Shown here: positions 1 to 9,243 of the stretch, one piece after another | Layout: each line of letters opens with the position of its first letter | How positions within the stretch are numbered: the first letter of the stretch is position 1 | Origin: Christensenellaceae bacterium OttesenSCG-928-K19 | GTDB lineage: Bacteria; Bacillota; Clostridia; Christensenellales; Christensenellaceae | Length of the DNA stretch: 64,000 nt | NCBI GenBank assembly: GCA_030266015.1 | Contig: JAJDHD010000009.1 | Coordinates: 1 to 64,000, forward strand | Reading direction: 5' to 3' | The notes under the pieces: generated by a model | Told to the model about the DNA's origin: nothing | Seen by the model: the letters and a program-made list of their open reading frames with translations, nothing else | Databases searched by the model: none | Program-made: the position numbers and the translations under genes

Positions 1-863
1 CGAGGGAAAGTTATACCCACAGGGCATGCGTGAGCCCGGCAAAACGGCGAATGTTAGTGGAAAGAGTATGCCAAGCATATCATTTGTCTGAACGTCGTGC
101 TTGTCGGGCGCTAAAACTAAATCGCTCATGTATCAGATATAAGCCTGTCAATCGAGCGGATGAAGACGAGATAAGCACAAAGATTATTGAGCTTGCTTGC
201 GAATATGGCAGATATGGATATCGACGCATCACGGCCATGCTGAGATTGCAGGGGTATATCATCAATCATAAACGTGTAGAGCGCATCTGGCGGGAACAAG
301 GACTAAAGGTTCCAAGGAAGCAACCCAAAAGACGCAGATTGTGGCTGAATGATGGTAGCTGTGTCCGTTTAAGGGCAGAGCATAAGAATCATGTATGGAG
401 CTATGATTTTGTATTCGACAGACTATCCAATGGACGGCAGATAAAATGGCTGAACATCATAGATGAATACACGCGTGAATGCCTTGCCAGCATCCTCAGG
501 CGGAGCTGGCAATACATGGATGTCATCGAGACTCTCTCAGGGCTGTTTGTGCAGCATGGCTGCCCGGAATACCTTCGGGGTGATAATGGCAGTGAGTTTA
601 CCGCAACGCATATCCGGGAGTGGGTTCGGGATGTCAATGTTACAACGCTGTATATCGAGCCGGGAAGTCCCTGGGAGAATGGATACTGTGAAAGCTTCAA
701 TTCCAAAATGCGGGACGAGTTCCTGAATGCCGAGATTTTTGATGCCATGTTTGAGGCACAGGTGTTGACCAAAAAGTGGGTGGAAACCTATAATACGATT
801 AGGCCACATAGTTCCATTGGATACAAGCCGCCTGCTCCGCAGACACTACAAGATTGTGCTTAA
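1..863 (+). mobile_element. IS3-family insertion sequence, right part (left end outside window)
   Basis: This is the orfB part of an IS3-family element. Its left end and orfA lie before base 1. The right terminal inverted repeat could not be placed: within a few bases of the orfB stop the sequence already reads as a DUF4214-like coding remnant. The right tip may therefore be lost or very close to 863. The exact boundary is not determined. Confidence 0.8.
30..863 (+). CDS. IS3-family transposase OrfB (DDE integrase core)
   Basis: Catalytic half of an IS3-family transposase, which cuts and joins the element's ends. An N-terminal HTH_21-like region (about residues 5-85, with ERRACR and GYRRI motifs) precedes an rve-type integrase core. 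The catalytic triad reads D126 (in SYDF), D185 (in RGDNGSEF) and E221 (in NGYCESFN), with the 35-residue D-E spacing typical of the family. The 277 residues match a full-length OrfB. The start taken here is a GTG at 30. In the family OrfB is normally made by a -1 frameshift from OrfA, so the true N-terminus may be a fusion beginning outside the window. The reading frame is intact. Confidence 0.9.
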   Translation: MSPAKRRMLVERVCQAYHLSERRACRALKLNRSCIRYKPVNRADEDEISTKIIELACEYGRYGYRRITAMLRLQGYIINHKRVERIWREQGLKVPRKQPKRRRLWLNDGSCVRLRAEHKNHVWSYDFVFDRLSNGRQIKWLNIIDEYTRECLASILRRSWQYMDVIETLSGLFVQHGCPEYLRGDNGSEFTATHIREWVRDVNVTTLYIEPGSPWENGYCESFNSKMRDEFLNAEIFDAMFEAQVLTKKWVETYNTIRPHSSIGYKPPAPQTLQDCA

Positions 864-1105
864 GACTCTCACCCTATTTGCGGACAAGATTCTGGGGGCT
901 GGCCATTATGCAGCAACGAATCTAAGCGACGAGGCATATATTGAAGCGCTATACCTGGCCATGCTGGATCGGGGATTCGCAGGGAAGGGAAGTCTGGGGA
1001 ACCCTGCTAAAGAACGGATACAGTCGCAACCAGGTATTTGAAGTGATGCGCGCCTCCTATGAACTTGATCTTTTATGTAAGGAGTTTGGTATTACTCAGG
1101 GATGA
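864..1105 (+). pseudogene. DUF4214-domain protein, C-terminal remnant, frameshifted
   Basis: Immediately after the transposase stop the sequence reads as the end of a DUF4214 domain, found in secreted clostridial and actinobacterial surface proteins. In one frame (about 865-1010) it gives FADKILGAGHYAATN, then LSDEAYIEALYLAMLDR. In another frame (1025-1105) it gives RNQVFEVMRASYELDLLCK and EFGITQG before a TGA. These are the family's helix pair and its usual ending (SREQVF...LCxxYGI). The two parts are in different frames and the GLxxWVxxL segment is damaged, so this is a broken gene. No start or ribosome site is present. The IS3 element probably interrupted or truncated the original surface protein. 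The family assignment is by eye. Confidence 0.6.
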
Positions 1106-1130
1106 GCCGACGGGAAGTGTGGCAACGAAA

Positions 1131-3770
1131 TTATGACTGCGAAGCCAGATCAATTTGCACGCCCTTGATTGCCAATCCCGTTACTGAACCCGATATATCG
1201 GTATACAGTGGAATCGCATTTTCGGCATAGATCACCACTTCCATTACGCCCTCACTCAGCAACGCCATTGGAACCATGACCGGCGACAAGCTTGTCCCGG
1301 GGTATAACCATTCCTCCGACAACAATTCCCCGTTTACGTACACTTTGCACCACTGAGCAAAAATTTCTTCATTTACCATTGGATCGGCATCTACAGCCAA
1401 TACAACATCTCCGTCATTCACTGTATAACCTTCTAACGGAAATACCATTGAAACCGTATCCTTGATTGCCCATCCTCCCCAATTTTCCGGACTGCCCGTC
1501 AGCCCTGAATTTTTCGGATATCCATTATCCATATAATCCCGCAACGCTGGATCGCTCTTGGTATAGGGCACATATTCGCCCAATCCTATTTTAGTAGGAT
1601 AACGGTCGGGTGCCTCCATGATTGTATCCGTCGTATAAATCGTATTGAGTTTTAAATTTCCCAGCACATCCTCTACGGAAACTATAATACTGTCTATCAC
1701 GCCCTCTTTCGGTATCTGATAATAATAGACAGCGCCTACACGGTCAACAAAATCCACCTCTTCCCCATTTACCATCACAACAGGCAAAGCGCTGTTGATA
1801 TTTCCAGACAACAGTGTATCCATAGCAAGATAAGGGTGCTCATTTTCGTACGCAAGGTTTGTGAATACCGCTTCTCCTTTGCCTTTCTCTCCGGCAACAT
1901 GCATGCCTTTCACGCGGTTGTTTTCATCCAGGCCCTCGACTTTGACCTCTTGATTATGGTCATATAGCAACGCATATGATTTTAATCCCGTATACCACAC
2001 AAAAGGTGTAATGGTGTTACCAAAAAGCGGTATTGTATCATACAATGGCTTGTCAGATATATAATAACATGTCCCGTCCGGATTTTTTTCCAAGGAAGCG
2101 ACAAAGGCTTGAAAATCATCCTTCTTCAGTTCATCATCGGCTTCATCAAGATATGAAAAATTCACATTATATAAATAGCTTGACGCTGTCATCGGAATTT
2201 GATATCCGGCAGTAGCAGCCATTGCCTCTCCCACATTTACTGTAGAATATTCATCGATCCCCAATCCATTGGTTTGCTTCGCTGACACCATAACCGCATA
2301 CTCTTTTTGCTCTTCTTCATACTGCATTCTCACCGGCAACGCCGCCCTCGAAGAGCCGTAGATCCCTGCCACGCACAAGAAAGCTGACATGATGATAAGG
2401 CCCATATGCTTTTTTTGTACTTTATGCAAAAACCAAAGCACGGTATATACCCCTGCCCCAATCAAAAAACCAACAATGTATAAAATCACAGACTCCGTAT
2501 CAAATATATGCTTAACAAACCAAGCTGCAGCACTTACGTTTCTTGCATTATACCTTTCTAGGTAAGTAAGATCGCCCCCCACATAATACAATACGAGGAA
2601 AGCTGCCACAAGAATTCCAATAACAATAAAATATATTCTCTTTCTTAGCTCCGGGTCTTTTTGTTTGGTAAGTGCGTACAATCCGATACAAATCATTAAG
2701 GGCACCATAATTTCTATATAACGCCCATAAAAAACATTATCCATACGGGCATCAGCTTCCGGATTTAGATTTCCAAACCAAAGAAGCATCACACAAAGAT
2801 ATGCAAGAAAAGAAGTCGCGATAAACAACAACGTATAATCTGTCAGGCTTTTACTCTTAAGCCCACCTTTCAGGGCGCCTACCGCTCTTGCAACGGCATA
2901 TGCCAGACCGCTTAGCGCAACGCCAAAAGATCCCAGAAAAAGATATACTCCGGTGCCTGCTGCTTTTGTCGCATAGCTCTCTGCCGAATTTTCTTTCAAA
3001 AGCCTTATCACCTGCGATACCGGGTTTCTTGCCGGCGAAGAGGTCCTCGCTGCAGATAACTCATAGGCGTCCACTGACTGCACCATGATAAAAAGCACCG
3101 CCACAACCAAAATTGGAACAAGGAAAATGATATTCTCTTTCAGTATAAACGCATCTGCACGTCGATATAGTAAAAAAAACAACAAGAGCAAAAAACAAAA
3201 AATAACAACAATCGGCAATGTCCTTTTATGTACAAAGTAGATATAAAAAACCGCACCTCCCAACAACAATGAGTAAATCAGTTTGCGCGTTAAAAAGAGT
3301 TGTATGAGGAGCAGAACACATACGCTTAAAACAAGCGTCAACAGGCACTCGCTCAAAACAAAAACAGAATAAAAACATAATGATGGGTAAAGCGACGCGG
3401 TGAATGCAAATATCGCCGCCGTCTCTCCGGAACAACGGAACAACTTTATCATAATCGCTTTTAACGCAAAAAAGTTCAATACAATAAATACGGTTTGCAT
3501 CACAAGCATTGACCGATATAGCTCAATGGGGTCGCTGAATATCTTCGCCTGCAGTGCATAAAAAATCGCGCTCCCCGCATATCCGTCATAGATATATTCA
3601 TATCCGTTCGCAAGAGTCTGCGCCGGCATAATAAATGCCAACTCATCCGACAGAAACTCAGGCAAAAGCCTATCTTGCTGCAGCAATGAGCAGATCAAAA
3701 ACAAAGCTCCAGCAAAAACGCCGCTTAATATGATTTCCCTTTTTTGCTCTTTTTTTATAGATATCGCCAT
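1131..3770 (-). CDS. Large GT-C-type membrane glycosyltransferase-like protein
   Basis: An 879-residue polytopic membrane protein. About 11-13 hydrophobic helices fill residues 15-480, followed by a soluble, probably extracytoplasmic domain of about 390 residues with beta-rich, carbohydrate-binding-like character. After the first helix, an acidic SDELAF motif (about residues 41-46) sits where GT-C transferases (ArnT/PMT type, using polyprenyl-phosphate sugars) keep their catalytic Asp/Glu. That suggests transfer of a sugar onto an envelope acceptor, but neither donor nor acceptor can be read from sequence. It lies 40 bases after a second GT-C gene on the same strand and is probably cotranscribed with it. 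A GAGGGAG lies 17 bases before the ATG, far for a ribosome site, so the start is slightly uncertain. Confidence 0.65.
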   Translation of the reverse strand: MAISIKKEQKREIILSGVFAGALFLICSLLQQDRLLPEFLSDELAFIMPAQTLANGYEYIYDGYAGSAIFYALQAKIFSDPIELYRSMLVMQTVFIVLNFFALKAIMIKLFRCSGETAAIFAFTASLYPSLCFYSVFVLSECLLTLVLSVCVLLLIQLFLTRKLIYSLLLGGAVFYIYFVHKRTLPIVVIFCFLLLLFFLLYRRADAFILKENIIFLVPILVVAVLFIMVQSVDAYELSAARTSSPARNPVSQVIRLLKENSAESYATKAAGTGVYLFLGSFGVALSGLAYAVARAVGALKGGLKSKSLTDYTLLFIATSFLAYLCVMLLWFGNLNPEADARMDNVFYGRYIEIMVPLMICIGLYALTKQKDPELRKRIYFIVIGILVAAFLVLYYVGGDLTYLERYNARNVSAAAWFVKHIFDTESVILYIVGFLIGAGVYTVLWFLHKVQKKHMGLIIMSAFLCVAGIYGSSRAALPVRMQYEEEQKEYAVMVSAKQTNGLGIDEYSTVNVGEAMAATAGYQIPMTASSYLYNVNFSYLDEADDELKKDDFQAFVASLEKNPDGTCYYISDKPLYDTIPLFGNTITPFVWYTGLKSYALLYDHNQEVKVEGLDENNRVKGMHVAGEKGKGEAVFTNLAYENEHPYLAMDTLLSGNINSALPVVMVNGEEVDFVDRVGAVYYYQIPKEGVIDSIIVSVEDVLGNLKLNTIYTTDTIMEAPDRYPTKIGLGEYVPYTKSDPALRDYMDNGYPKNSGLTGSPENWGGWAIKDTVSMVFPLEGYTVNDGDVVLAVDADPMVNEEIFAQWCKVYVNGELLSEEWLYPGTSLSPVMVPMALLSEGVMEVVIYAENAIPLYTDISGSVTGLAIKGVQIDLASQS

Positions 3771-3810
3771 AATAATCTTATTCTTTGCTCCCTCAGGAAG
3801 ACCATTAACC

Positions 3811-5655
3811 TTAACCTGTCATTGGCAATACATAGAGATAATAGATTCCATCCTCAAGCCTGAAAGTATAGATCAGACTCTCCGCCTTCCCTTCTTCTGG
3901 CTTGGTTGTCAGGAAGTAGCCTGACTGCTCACATAACACGGAATACGCTTCTTCGACCGTGTATTTGCTTTCATCCATTAAATCCTTATACCTGTATACG
4001 CTATCATATTGGTATTCAAAAAACGTAAACGCATTTGCAATTCTCGCGGCAGATGCTTGGGGGTTTGGCGTTCCGGTTTCGATCTCATCCGAGATTACAA
4101 AATTTCCCACAACCTTGCCCGGCAACGCTTTTCTGATTTCATAAACAATATTTTGGTGATACCGTTCCTGTGGAACATACATCAGGCGATTTTGGATAGC
4201 CGAACCCGCCATAACAGCATAAAAGCTTATTATGGCAGACAGGACAAACCCAGAACAAAATACTTTTCGGTCTTTTTTTGAAATTACGAGTAGAAAAGAA
4301 ACAATGCAACAGATGATTCCCAGCATCAAAAGTCCAATTCCTACATCTAAATACGGAAACATATCATAACCGTTAATCCTTTGTATTAACGAAGTGTACG
4401 TGCCACTAATCGTTTTGGGGATAATATATAGATACCCACAAAGCAAAATTGCCAACGACACAACCATCGGCCAAATATGTGATCGAATGCTCCCATCCCT
4501 AGCCGGTTCTTTTGATAAGCTAGCCATTTTGTGTACTGCAACAACAATGAATCCAACAATAGGGTATAAAATATACCGGCCCAGTAACCTTCCCACTTTC
4601 ATTGTCATTGGCACACCCTCTACCCAAATAGGAAGAGTCGATGTGTGGTTGGTCGCAGTGATAATCAAAGCGACAGCAATAACAAATGAAAAAAGGAACA
4701 AGTAATCTTCCGTTTTTTTGTCACCCTTCGCAAACAAATCTTTCCATTTACATACAATGAAGAAAAGCCATGGTGCCAGAACCAAAACAAAATAGCTACA
4801 GTACCCAAAAAACCATGAAGCAGTGCTGGCCGGCGTCCGCGCTGATTTCATCAACCCAATGGCATCGCTGTAATCTCCGGTTACAGTCCTTATAAAAGTA
4901 AGGCCATTCGCATATCCATAATAAAGCCAGGGAAGATACAGTGAAAAAACAACAATTATCATAACAAAAAGCATGCCAATGCGCTTCTTTAAGGGAATCC
5001 CTTTTCGTCTTATTACAAAATATTTAAAAATCCATGCAAGCGCAAACAACAACAATAATACCCAGCCTTGGTGCCTTGTCAATATAAAGCCTGCCAGCAA
5101 TGCCGCAAGGATAAAATTATCTCGCCAAAAATGAACATCCTTATTATTAAACAGAAAATACAACGCAAAGATAAACAATGGGAAAAACAGGTTTTCGCTC
5201 ATAATAAACGCCGGAAAATGCCAATTCATCGGAATCGCCATAAAAAGCACAGCGCAAAGCACGCCCCACTTTGGTTCTAAAACAAGCCGCGCCAGTTTAT
5301 ATACGCCTACAACTGCCACACAAGAAAGTATGATATTAATGAACTGCATCGCCCGATAACTGATCACGGGATCATCAAACACAAACGCCGGCGCAAGAAC
5401 CAGCGAATAAAGAGGCGGATAATTCGTAGTATGTGAGAACTCATTAATAAATTGCAAATTAAAGGCGTTCTCCGCGACTGTTTTATAAAACAACTCATCG
5501 CCAAAACCGATCGGACCCTTTTGTGCGGCACATCCTAATATTTTAACGACAACCGATGCCAGAATAAACGCCGCCAGCAAGCATCCCCATTTATTCTTTA
5601 CAAAAAAAGAATTCTGCTTTTCGCCCAAATTACTCGCACTTATTGTTTTGCTCAC
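3811..5655 (-). CDS. GT-C-type glycosyltransferase (GT39/ArnT-like), membrane protein
   Basis: A 614-residue integral membrane protein with an N-terminal anchor (about 25-45) and roughly ten further helices. After the first helix comes GDELFYKT, and then NYPPLYSLVLAP. This is the arrangement of the PMT/ArnT (GT39/GT83) superfamily, where the acidic pair in the first outer loop is catalytic and a YPPLY-like motif follows. Known members use polyprenyl-phosphate-linked sugars outside the membrane. The start is a GTG, with AAGGGA 9 bases upstream. It is the first gene of a two-gene minus-strand unit with its own promoter (5698-5726). It stands divergent to a flippase-like protein and a polyprenyl-phosphate-sugar synthase-like GT2, which could supply its donor. 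The specific sugar is unknown. Confidence 0.75.
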   Translation of the reverse strand: MSKTISASNLGEKQNSFFVKNKWGCLLAAFILASVVVKILGCAAQKGPIGFGDELFYKTVAENAFNLQFINEFSHTTNYPPLYSLVLAPAFVFDDPVISYRAMQFINIILSCVAVVGVYKLARLVLEPKWGVLCAVLFMAIPMNWHFPAFIMSENLFFPLFIFALYFLFNNKDVHFWRDNFILAALLAGFILTRHQGWVLLLLFALAWIFKYFVIRRKGIPLKKRIGMLFVMIIVVFSLYLPWLYYGYANGLTFIRTVTGDYSDAIGLMKSARTPASTASWFFGYCSYFVLVLAPWLFFIVCKWKDLFAKGDKKTEDYLFLFSFVIAVALIITATNHTSTLPIWVEGVPMTMKVGRLLGRYILYPIVGFIVVAVHKMASLSKEPARDGSIRSHIWPMVVSLAILLCGYLYIIPKTISGTYTSLIQRINGYDMFPYLDVGIGLLMLGIICCIVSFLLVISKKDRKVFCSGFVLSAIISFYAVMAGSAIQNRLMYVPQERYHQNIVYEIRKALPGKVVGNFVISDEIETGTPNPQASAARIANAFTFFEYQYDSVYRYKDLMDESKYTVEEAYSVLCEQSGYFLTTKPEEGKAESLIYTFRLEDGIYYLYVLPMTG

Positions 5656-5697
5656 TCTCCGAAGTCCCTTCTAATTATTTGCTTTGTCTAATTCGAT

Positions 5698-5726
5698 ATT
5701 ATACTGTGCCAACGCTTTTTTATCAA
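5698..5726 (-). promoter_or_regulatory. Sigma-A type promoter for the GT-C pair
   Basis: On the minus strand TTGATA (5721-5726), a 17-base spacer and TATAAT (5698-5703) precede the GTG start at 5655. This is a near-consensus housekeeping promoter, giving a leader of about 35 bases. Confidence 0.75.
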
Positions 5727-5791
5727 CGTTTTTATGCAGCATGCGTTAGGTCAAATAGATATAAGATAATTTTTCGGGGCTCAAATATACA

Positions 5792-5820
5792 TTGACCCCA
5801 GCATACCAAAGTGCTAAAAT
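5792..5820 (+). promoter_or_regulatory. Sigma-A type promoter for flippase/GT2/methyltransferase genes
   Basis: TTGACC (5792-5797), a 17-base spacer and TAAAAT (5815-5820) lie 30 bases before the ATG at 5851. AAGGA (5838-5842) is the ribosome site. It stands back to back with the minus-strand promoter at 5698-5726. Confidence 0.7.
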
Positions 5821-5850
5821 CAATTTGAATAGTTTATAAGGAATCTATAT

Positions 5851-6819
5851 ATGACAAGCGATACAAACAAAAAAATCCCTTGGGGAAAAATCGCAAAGAT
5901 AGCCGGTGGTATACTGACAGTTGTCAGTATTATTTTTGTAATCCGGTATTTTATCCAGATGGATATCGACTTTTCTCTCTTGTTGAATCCACAAATCATT
6001 CTTTCGATAATATTAAGTGGCGCAACCACTTCGTTTGCACTTTTTTTACTGGCTTGTGGCTGGAAAACGATATTGGGAATGTTTTCCACCCAGCCTATAC
6101 CCACGGCCACGGTGGTAGAGATTTATGGTCAGGCTAATCTCAGCAAATATGTACCCGGAAATTTTATGCATTATGCAATGCGCAATATTTTGGGGAAAAA
6201 ATATGACCTATCACAAAAGCATATGTTGATCTCCTCCATACTCGAATTGATGCTTGTTGTGTTAGCCGGCATTGTCCTTGTCGCTGCTTTTGCCTGGAAC
6301 GGACTGATTGCGACCATCCGACAAACTCTCGCGGAAGGAATCTTAAAAAAAGAATGGATTGTACTGCTTGTGATTGCGGCCGTGATCGTTGTCATCGCTC
6401 TGCTGGTTTATATGAAGAAAAAAGGATATCTATCCTCCTTGAGGCGGAAAAGTATTGTTGCGACATTTAGCATCTACGCCGCATCGCTTTTTGTCAATTC
6501 CATTGCCTTTTTTATCACCTTACTCTTTATTGACGCACAGGCCGCTTTGCAAGCGCCGTTTACTATCTGCGGCTTTTTCCTTATTTCATGGCTTGTTGGC
6601 ACGCTGGTCCCCGGTGCCCCCGGCGGACTTGGCATACGCGAATATGTGATGCTGCTTTTGTTGGCACAATTTTTTAGTGAAACGGACATTGCGCTAGTAT
6701 TGATCGTATCACGTTTAGGGAGCGTGCTGGGCGATGTTTTGATGTACCTAGTGGCACTGTTGCTAAAAAAGAATACTGCAAACAAAGAGAAGCTTTTAGG
6801 AGATATAAAAGTATTATGA
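5851..6819 (+). CDS. Flippase-like membrane protein (LPG synthase TM region / UPF0104 family)
   Basis: A 322-residue membrane protein with about eight helices. The signature PGAPGGLGIRE (about residues 255-265), followed by a hydrophobic helix, marks the UPF0104/MprF-N-terminal family. That family includes the flippase half of MprF and AglD-like proteins often coded beside dolichol-phosphate-sugar synthases. It overlaps the next gene (GT2) by four bases (ATGA), which implies translational coupling. By analogy it may help move a lipid-linked sugar or lipid across the membrane; this is inference. Start: ATG with AAGGA 8 bases upstream. Confidence 0.8.
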   Translation: MTSDTNKKIPWGKIAKIAGGILTVVSIIFVIRYFIQMDIDFSLLLNPQIILSIILSGATTSFALFLLACGWKTILGMFSTQPIPTATVVEIYGQANLSKYVPGNFMHYAMRNILGKKYDLSQKHMLISSILELMLVVLAGIVLVAAFAWNGLIATIRQTLAEGILKKEWIVLLVIAAVIVVIALLVYMKKKGYLSSLRRKSIVATFSIYAASLFVNSIAFFITLLFIDAQAALQAPFTICGFFLISWLVGTLVPGAPGGLGIREYVMLLLLAQFFSETDIALVLIVSRLGSVLGDVLMYLVALLLKKNTANKEKLLGDIKVL

Positions 6820-7787
6820 AATTGATTATTCAAATTCCTTGTTACAACGAAGAAAATACCCTGTCTTATGTAGTTCAGGATCTTCCAAAGCAAATTGCAG
6901 GAATCGACATTATCGAAACCCTTATTATTGATGATGGATCGACAGACAGAACTGTAGATGTTGCGCGTGAGCTTGGTATAGACCATGTGGTCAAATTTCC
7001 AAACAATAAAGGATTAGCCTATGGTTTCATGGCTGGGATTGATGCCTGCCTAAGGCTTGGAGCTGATATTATTGTCAATACTGACGGTGATAACCAATAT
7101 TACGGCGGCGACATCCCATGTCTTGTCCAGCCGATTATCGAAAAAACTGCCGAGATCGTGATTGGTGATCGTGATACCGATAATATTGCGCATTTTTCTT
7201 CGTTAAAAAAACGCCTGCAAAAAACCGGCAGCACTATCGTACGAAAGGCGTCCGGCAGCAATGTGACGGATACAACCAGTGGATTCCGTGCATATTCACG
7301 TGATGCCGCAATGAAGCTCAACGTACTTTCAGAATATACCTATACACTGGAAACCATTATTGATGCAGGAAACAAGAAACTCGGCATCGCCAATGTCAAA
7401 ATCAAAACAAACAAAAAACTTCGCGAATCGCGTTTGTTCAAAAGCATGTGGGGCTATATCAAGCGTTCTGCGGGTACGATCATTCGAACTTATATTAGCA
7501 GAAGATCCCTGAAGGTTTTCCTGACCGTGGGAACCATTGTTTTAATCGTGGGACTTATCCCCGCAATCCGTTTTTTATATTTCTTTTTTCAGGGCGATTC
7601 CGGGCATATCCAATCGCTTATATTATCTAGCATTTTAATTGTTACTGCCGTAATGATCTATGTGTTTGGTTTTCTTGCCGATATGGTAACCGCTAACCGG
7701 AAAGTCATCGATGAAATTTTATATCGTATAAAAAAGCTGGAATATGATGCTGCAAGAAACAAAAATCCGAGGGAGTCAGATGAGTAA
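6816..7787 (+). CDS. GT2 glycosyltransferase, polyprenyl-phosphate-sugar synthase-like
   Basis: A 323-residue family 2 glycosyltransferase of the DPM1 type, which moves a sugar from a nucleotide donor to polyprenyl phosphate at the inner membrane face. The N-terminal Rossmann-like domain starts IQIPCYNEENTL, followed by the nucleotide-binding IDDGSTD (about 46-52) and a DGDNQY metal-binding motif (about 90-95). After TTSGFRAYS comes the acceptor region. Two C-terminal transmembrane helices (about 230-255 and 268-290) anchor it. It overlaps the preceding flippase-like gene by ATGA. The full GDP-mannose route at 15664-19351 makes mannose a plausible sugar, but glucose or another hexose cannot be excluded. 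Confidence 0.8.
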   Translation: MKLIIQIPCYNEENTLSYVVQDLPKQIAGIDIIETLIIDDGSTDRTVDVARELGIDHVVKFPNNKGLAYGFMAGIDACLRLGADIIVNTDGDNQYYGGDIPCLVQPIIEKTAEIVIGDRDTDNIAHFSSLKKRLQKTGSTIVRKASGSNVTDTTSGFRAYSRDAAMKLNVLSEYTYTLETIIDAGNKKLGIANVKIKTNKKLRESRLFKSMWGYIKRSAGTIIRTYISRRSLKVFLTVGTIVLIVGLIPAIRFLYFFFQGDSGHIQSLILSSILIVTAVMIYVFGFLADMVTANRKVIDEILYRIKKLEYDAARNKNPRESDE

Positions 7788-8346
7788 AAATTGGGGTGTT
7801 TTAAGTAATTTCCTTGCAAAATTACGTTTTGGAAAAGCTGCAAAGCAGGTCAGTAGCTACGCGATCATTTGCGATGTAGGTTGTGGTGTCCATGGTTCTT
7901 TTTTACATTATGTTTCCGGCAAAATTCAAAAAGGCTATGGGTTTGACAAAAAGGTCGAGCCTGCCCAAAATGAAAAAATCAAATTAGAAATTATTGATGA
8001 CCTTGAGCAGGGTCTTCCGCTCGCCGATGAATCCGTTACCGATATTGTTATGCTTGCATTGATCGAGCATCTTTACTCGCCGGACTTTTTGTTAAAAGAA
8101 TGTTATCGCGTGCTCAAACCAGGCGGACGTGCTATTTTCACCGTTCCCTCGCCACAGGCCAAGCCTTTATTAGAATTCCTAGCGTACAAATTGCACATTT
8201 GCTCGGAAGTAGAAGTCCGGGATCACAAACATTATTACTCAAATGCGCAGTTGAAAGGACTATTTTATAACGCAGGATTTGCGGATGTAAAGGTCGGCCG
8301 CTTCCTGTTTTTTTTGAATCAATATGGCTGCGCTTTCAAAAATTAG
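7780..8346 (+). CDS. Class I SAM-dependent methyltransferase
   Basis: A protein of 188 residues with a Methyltransf_11-type fold. Motif I is ICDVGCGVHGS (about 28-38), an acidic GFDKK follows, then ALIEHLYSPDFLLKE and the YRVLKPGGRAIFTVPSP post-motif. The ATG at 7780 was chosen because GAGGGAG lies 4-5 bases upstream and it overlaps the GT2 stop by eight bases. An in-frame ATG at 7744 would push 44 bases into the GT2 gene without a ribosome site. It is the third gene of a unit with the flippase-like and GT2 genes, so it may methylate a lipid-linked sugar or glycan. The substrate is unknown. Confidence 0.8.
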   Translation: MSKNWGVLSNFLAKLRFGKAAKQVSSYAIICDVGCGVHGSFLHYVSGKIQKGYGFDKKVEPAQNEKIKLEIIDDLEQGLPLADESVTDIVMLALIEHLYSPDFLLKECYRVLKPGGRAIFTVPSPQAKPLLEFLAYKLHICSEVEVRDHKHYYSNAQLKGLFYNAGFADVKVGRFLFFLNQYGCAFKN

Positions 8347-8366
8347 TCTCTGATCAAATCTGTTTT

Positions 8367-8981
8367 TTATTCTTTTGCTTTATAAGGCTCATATTGCGAA
8401 AATTCAATGTGTGATGACTCATACGGCCCTCCATCGACACTAATATATACGCTCTCCACGCCTTCCATGTTGTTGAGATAACTATTCGCTATGCTCTCCA
8501 AAACCGCACTCTCTCCGGACGAGCCTAAATTAGAGGTGTAAATACTTTTTTTCAAATCTATATATATGCTGTCGTCACGCAGTTCCACCGAATTGGGCTC
8601 AATTGGAGTCTCGTCCAATGGCTTTTCAAAAAACTGTTCCGCAATAATCTTAAATGGCTGAATTAGCAACGTTTGTTCTCCCACCTCTTTTTTTATTGTT
8701 TTGGTTTCATTCTCCACAACATCAAAGTATTCATACTCGATAACGTTATTTCCAAAACTAACCGGAGTTTGAGCGTCTGCATCTAAGGGCGAGGTAGGCA
8801 CAGGTGTAGGCGTAGGTGCGGGAACAACCGTGGGGGTAGGTGTAGCGGAAATATTCTCCGCTGCCTCTGTCTGCGCTATTTCCTGCCTGTTCTTTGCCTG
8901 CGACCCCAAGACCACGGCCAGTAGAATAACCACAACCGCTATAATGATAACAACCAATACAATCTTTGCCGTTTTTTTCAT
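8367..8981 (-). CDS. Membrane-anchored GerMN-domain protein
   Basis: A 204-residue protein with an uncleaved-looking N-terminal helix (about 6-28), a Thr/Pro linker (about 45-65) and a C-terminal GerMN domain. The domain reads SIYIDLKKSIYTS, then ESAVLESIANSYLN and VESVYISVDG, the usual beta-alpha-beta pattern. GerMN occurs in GerM (sporulation/germination) and in cell wall lipoproteins such as LpqB. It is divergent from the large amidase with 262 bases between them, which fits a cell wall role. No catalytic residues are recognised. Its presence alone does not prove spore formation. Confidence 0.7.
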   Translation of the reverse strand: MKKTAKIVLVVIIIAVVVILLAVVLGSQAKNRQEIAQTEAAENISATPTPTVVPAPTPTPVPTSPLDADAQTPVSFGNNVIEYEYFDVVENETKTIKKEVGEQTLLIQPFKIIAEQFFEKPLDETPIEPNSVELRDDSIYIDLKKSIYTSNLGSSGESAVLESIANSYLNNMEGVESVYISVDGGPYESSHIEFSQYEPYKAKE

Positions 8982-9110
8982 AAAAAGAACCTCAATACAC
9001 TTTTCCTAATACTTTAACACAATGTCCTCAAAAACGCGAACGCAAAATGTAATAGAAACGTAAATATTTTGTAAAGATCACTTCTGCTTTCAAAAAACAC
9101 CGCCGTTTTC

Positions 9111-9139
9111 TTGATTTCAGGCATTCATGGTGATATAAT
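9111..9139 (+). promoter_or_regulatory. Sigma-A type promoter for the amidase gene
   Basis: TTGATT (9111-9116), a 17-base spacer and TATAAT (9134-9139) precede the ATG at 9244, giving a leader of about 100 bases. A small palindrome (cgaaaatatttcg type, about 9192-9204) lies in the leader. AGGAG (9234-9238) is the ribosome site. Confidence 0.75.
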
Positions 9140-9243
9140 TGTTATGCTTACATCCAGGGGCGTAGGAAATTGTTTTGAATTGTTACAGAATCGAAATATT
9201 TTCGAGCTTGTTAAGAATAATTGAATGAAGAGTAGGAGTCATT

